A stretch of 55,320 bases of DNA from assembly GCF_014696875.1 (NCBI RefSeq), contig NZ_JACJQV010000128.1, positions 1 to 55,320 of the forward strand, read 5' to 3'. The stretch comes from Microcystis wesenbergii FACHB-1317 (lineage in GTDB: Bacteria > Cyanobacteriota > Cyanobacteriia > Cyanobacteriales > Microcystaceae). The position numbers and the translations under genes were made by a program. Position 1 is the first letter of the stretch, and every line of letters begins with the position of its first letter. Under the pieces are notes generated by a model. The model saw nothing but the letters and a program-made list of their open reading frames with translations. It did not search any database and was not told the DNA's origin. This document shows, one piece after another, positions 54,550-55,320 of this stretch.

Positions 54550-55191
54550 TTAGTTACTGATTACTTTGGTAACTGAACTCCACCCTTTCACCATTTCATC
54601 TCTAATTTTTCCAAGTCTGTGTCTCCAAGTGTAAGGGCGATGGACAATACATCTCCTTAGATAAGGTATCCAGGCTCTTAGTTTATTAGGCTCTGAATTA
54701 ACAAGAGCAGCGATTTTTTCAATGTTACTAGAGTATGCGTGCAGTATTTTTACAGGTTCTTGAAGAGTATTAATAAAGCAAAATCTGGTGTTCCATTCAG
54801 TGGATAAAGGATAGAATCTTGAAGGGGAGGACATTAAGGCTTCCGTACATGAGGTTTGATCGCTTTCTCGCAGATAAGGATTTTGAGATAACTTTTCAGA
54901 ATAAATCCTCACCCACTCTTGAAAAAGATAATTATTTACTTCATTTTTCTTAAAAAAGATAACTCCAGTATTCACGGGTTTACAGTCAATTTTATCCCCA
55001 GAGGATAGAGTAGGATAGTGAGTATCGGGGGGATCTAGAGTCATGGATATATCAAAGTAATCTAAGATAGCGAAACCCGATTCGATATCACTGATAAAAA
55101 AGGTATCAGTATCAACAAATAGAGTTCTTTGATAGGGAGATAAGGTATATAAATATTTAGTTTTAAATAATAGACCTCTTGCATAATTTTT
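54550..55191 (-). pseudogene. 5'-truncated glycosyltransferase
   Basis: The frame is open from 55191 down to the stop at 54550. It contains the DXD-type motif RTLFVDTDTFFISDIESG, then VNTGVIFFKK, LFQEWVRIYSEKL, DQTSCTEALMSS, LSTEWNTRFCFIN and VKILHAYS, the layout of a nucleotide-sugar transferase. The usual N-terminal Rossmann half is missing: a stop occurs just upstream at 55192-55194. An internal ATG at 55044 would lose the DXD motif. Probably cut by a rearrangement at about 55190. Confidence 0.65.
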
Positions 55192-55194
55192 TTA

Positions 55195-55320
55195 TGGTAT
55201 AATGGAGGGTTTTGCTTTTTTCTCAATTCTTAGATTGAAGTGGAAAAAAGAATAAAATGTGATCTTAGGTCAGGAAATCATCTATAATTTTGCTATGTTT
55301 ATTAGCAAAATTATGGATTA
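55195..55320. repeat. AT-rich tail of window with perfect 12-bp inverted repeat
   Basis: ATAATTTTGCTA / TAGCAAAATTAT (55284-55295, 55303-55314) with a 7-base loop. No coding is recognised. It may belong to the end of an insertion sequence that truncated the glycosyltransferase gene, but the window ends here. Confidence 0.4.

Overview
The window comes from a unicellular bloom-forming cyanobacterium, most likely Microcystis aeruginosa or a close relative. This rests on cyanobacteria-only genes (nblA for phycobilisome degradation, psb30/ycf12 of photosystem II, an lrtA-type hibernation factor, a DUF2808 exported protein), frequent HIP1 octamers (GCGATCGC), many heptameric short tandem repeats between genes, and a heavy load of miniature transposons and broken transposase and nuclease genes. 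The species name is inference; no rRNA is present.

Layout. 1-720: 5' end of an IS630-type transposase gene and a miniature inverted-repeat element. 1.2-5.1 kb: lrtA/hpf, hspA, a YrdC/YciO-family gene, larC and a DUF29 gene. 5.7-23.4 kb: the unusual part, five very large same-strand genes. These are a 1286-aa protein of unknown family, an 831-aa LamG plus tail-collar fibre-like protein, a 1061-aa protein with a nuclease-like His/Asn motif and a nuclear-localisation-like tail, a 1507-aa DUF6603-type beta-rich protein and a 614-aa protein of unknown family. They are split once by a 1.5-kb graveyard of decayed PD-(D/E)XK, DUF433/DUF5615 and Uma2 genes. None of the five has a recognisable signal peptide, and no capsid, sheath, tube, portal or AAA+ ATPase gene is nearby. 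This is the best candidate for an undescribed system.

23.6-31.3 kb is housekeeping: rpsD, a TnpB-element remnant, a bifunctional nuclease, an aldo/keto reductase with a ferredoxin-like tail, class II aldolase, a C-terminal processing protease and a lipoprotein substrate-binding protein. 31.7-34.7 kb: psb30, then an arsenic operon arsR-acr3-arsH-arsC whose end carries a second family of miniature element. 35-43.3 kb: universal stress protein, nblA, a complete TnpB-only IS200/IS605-type element, an RRM protein, rpiA, a membrane protein, recF, a DUF2808 protein and a Uma2 nuclease. 43.7-44.4 kb: a metallothionein-smtB unit with an SmtB-type operator. 44.4-53 kb: pentapeptide/TPR protein, SNF2 helicase, DUF6515 repeat protein, a mazEF pair, a DUF2092 protein with a K+ channel, and an AraC regulator. 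53.4-55.3 kb: three mobile-element traces around a small exported protein, then a 5'-truncated glycosyltransferase.

Cooperating sets: the arsenic genes form one detoxification pathway (sense, reduce arsenate, export arsenite, organo-arsenical oxidation). The metallothionein and SmtB form a zinc-responsive pair. MazE/MazF form a toxin-antitoxin pair with a 4-bp overlap. The five giant genes probably build one particle or secreted complex, but that is inference from size, order, spacing and domain content only.
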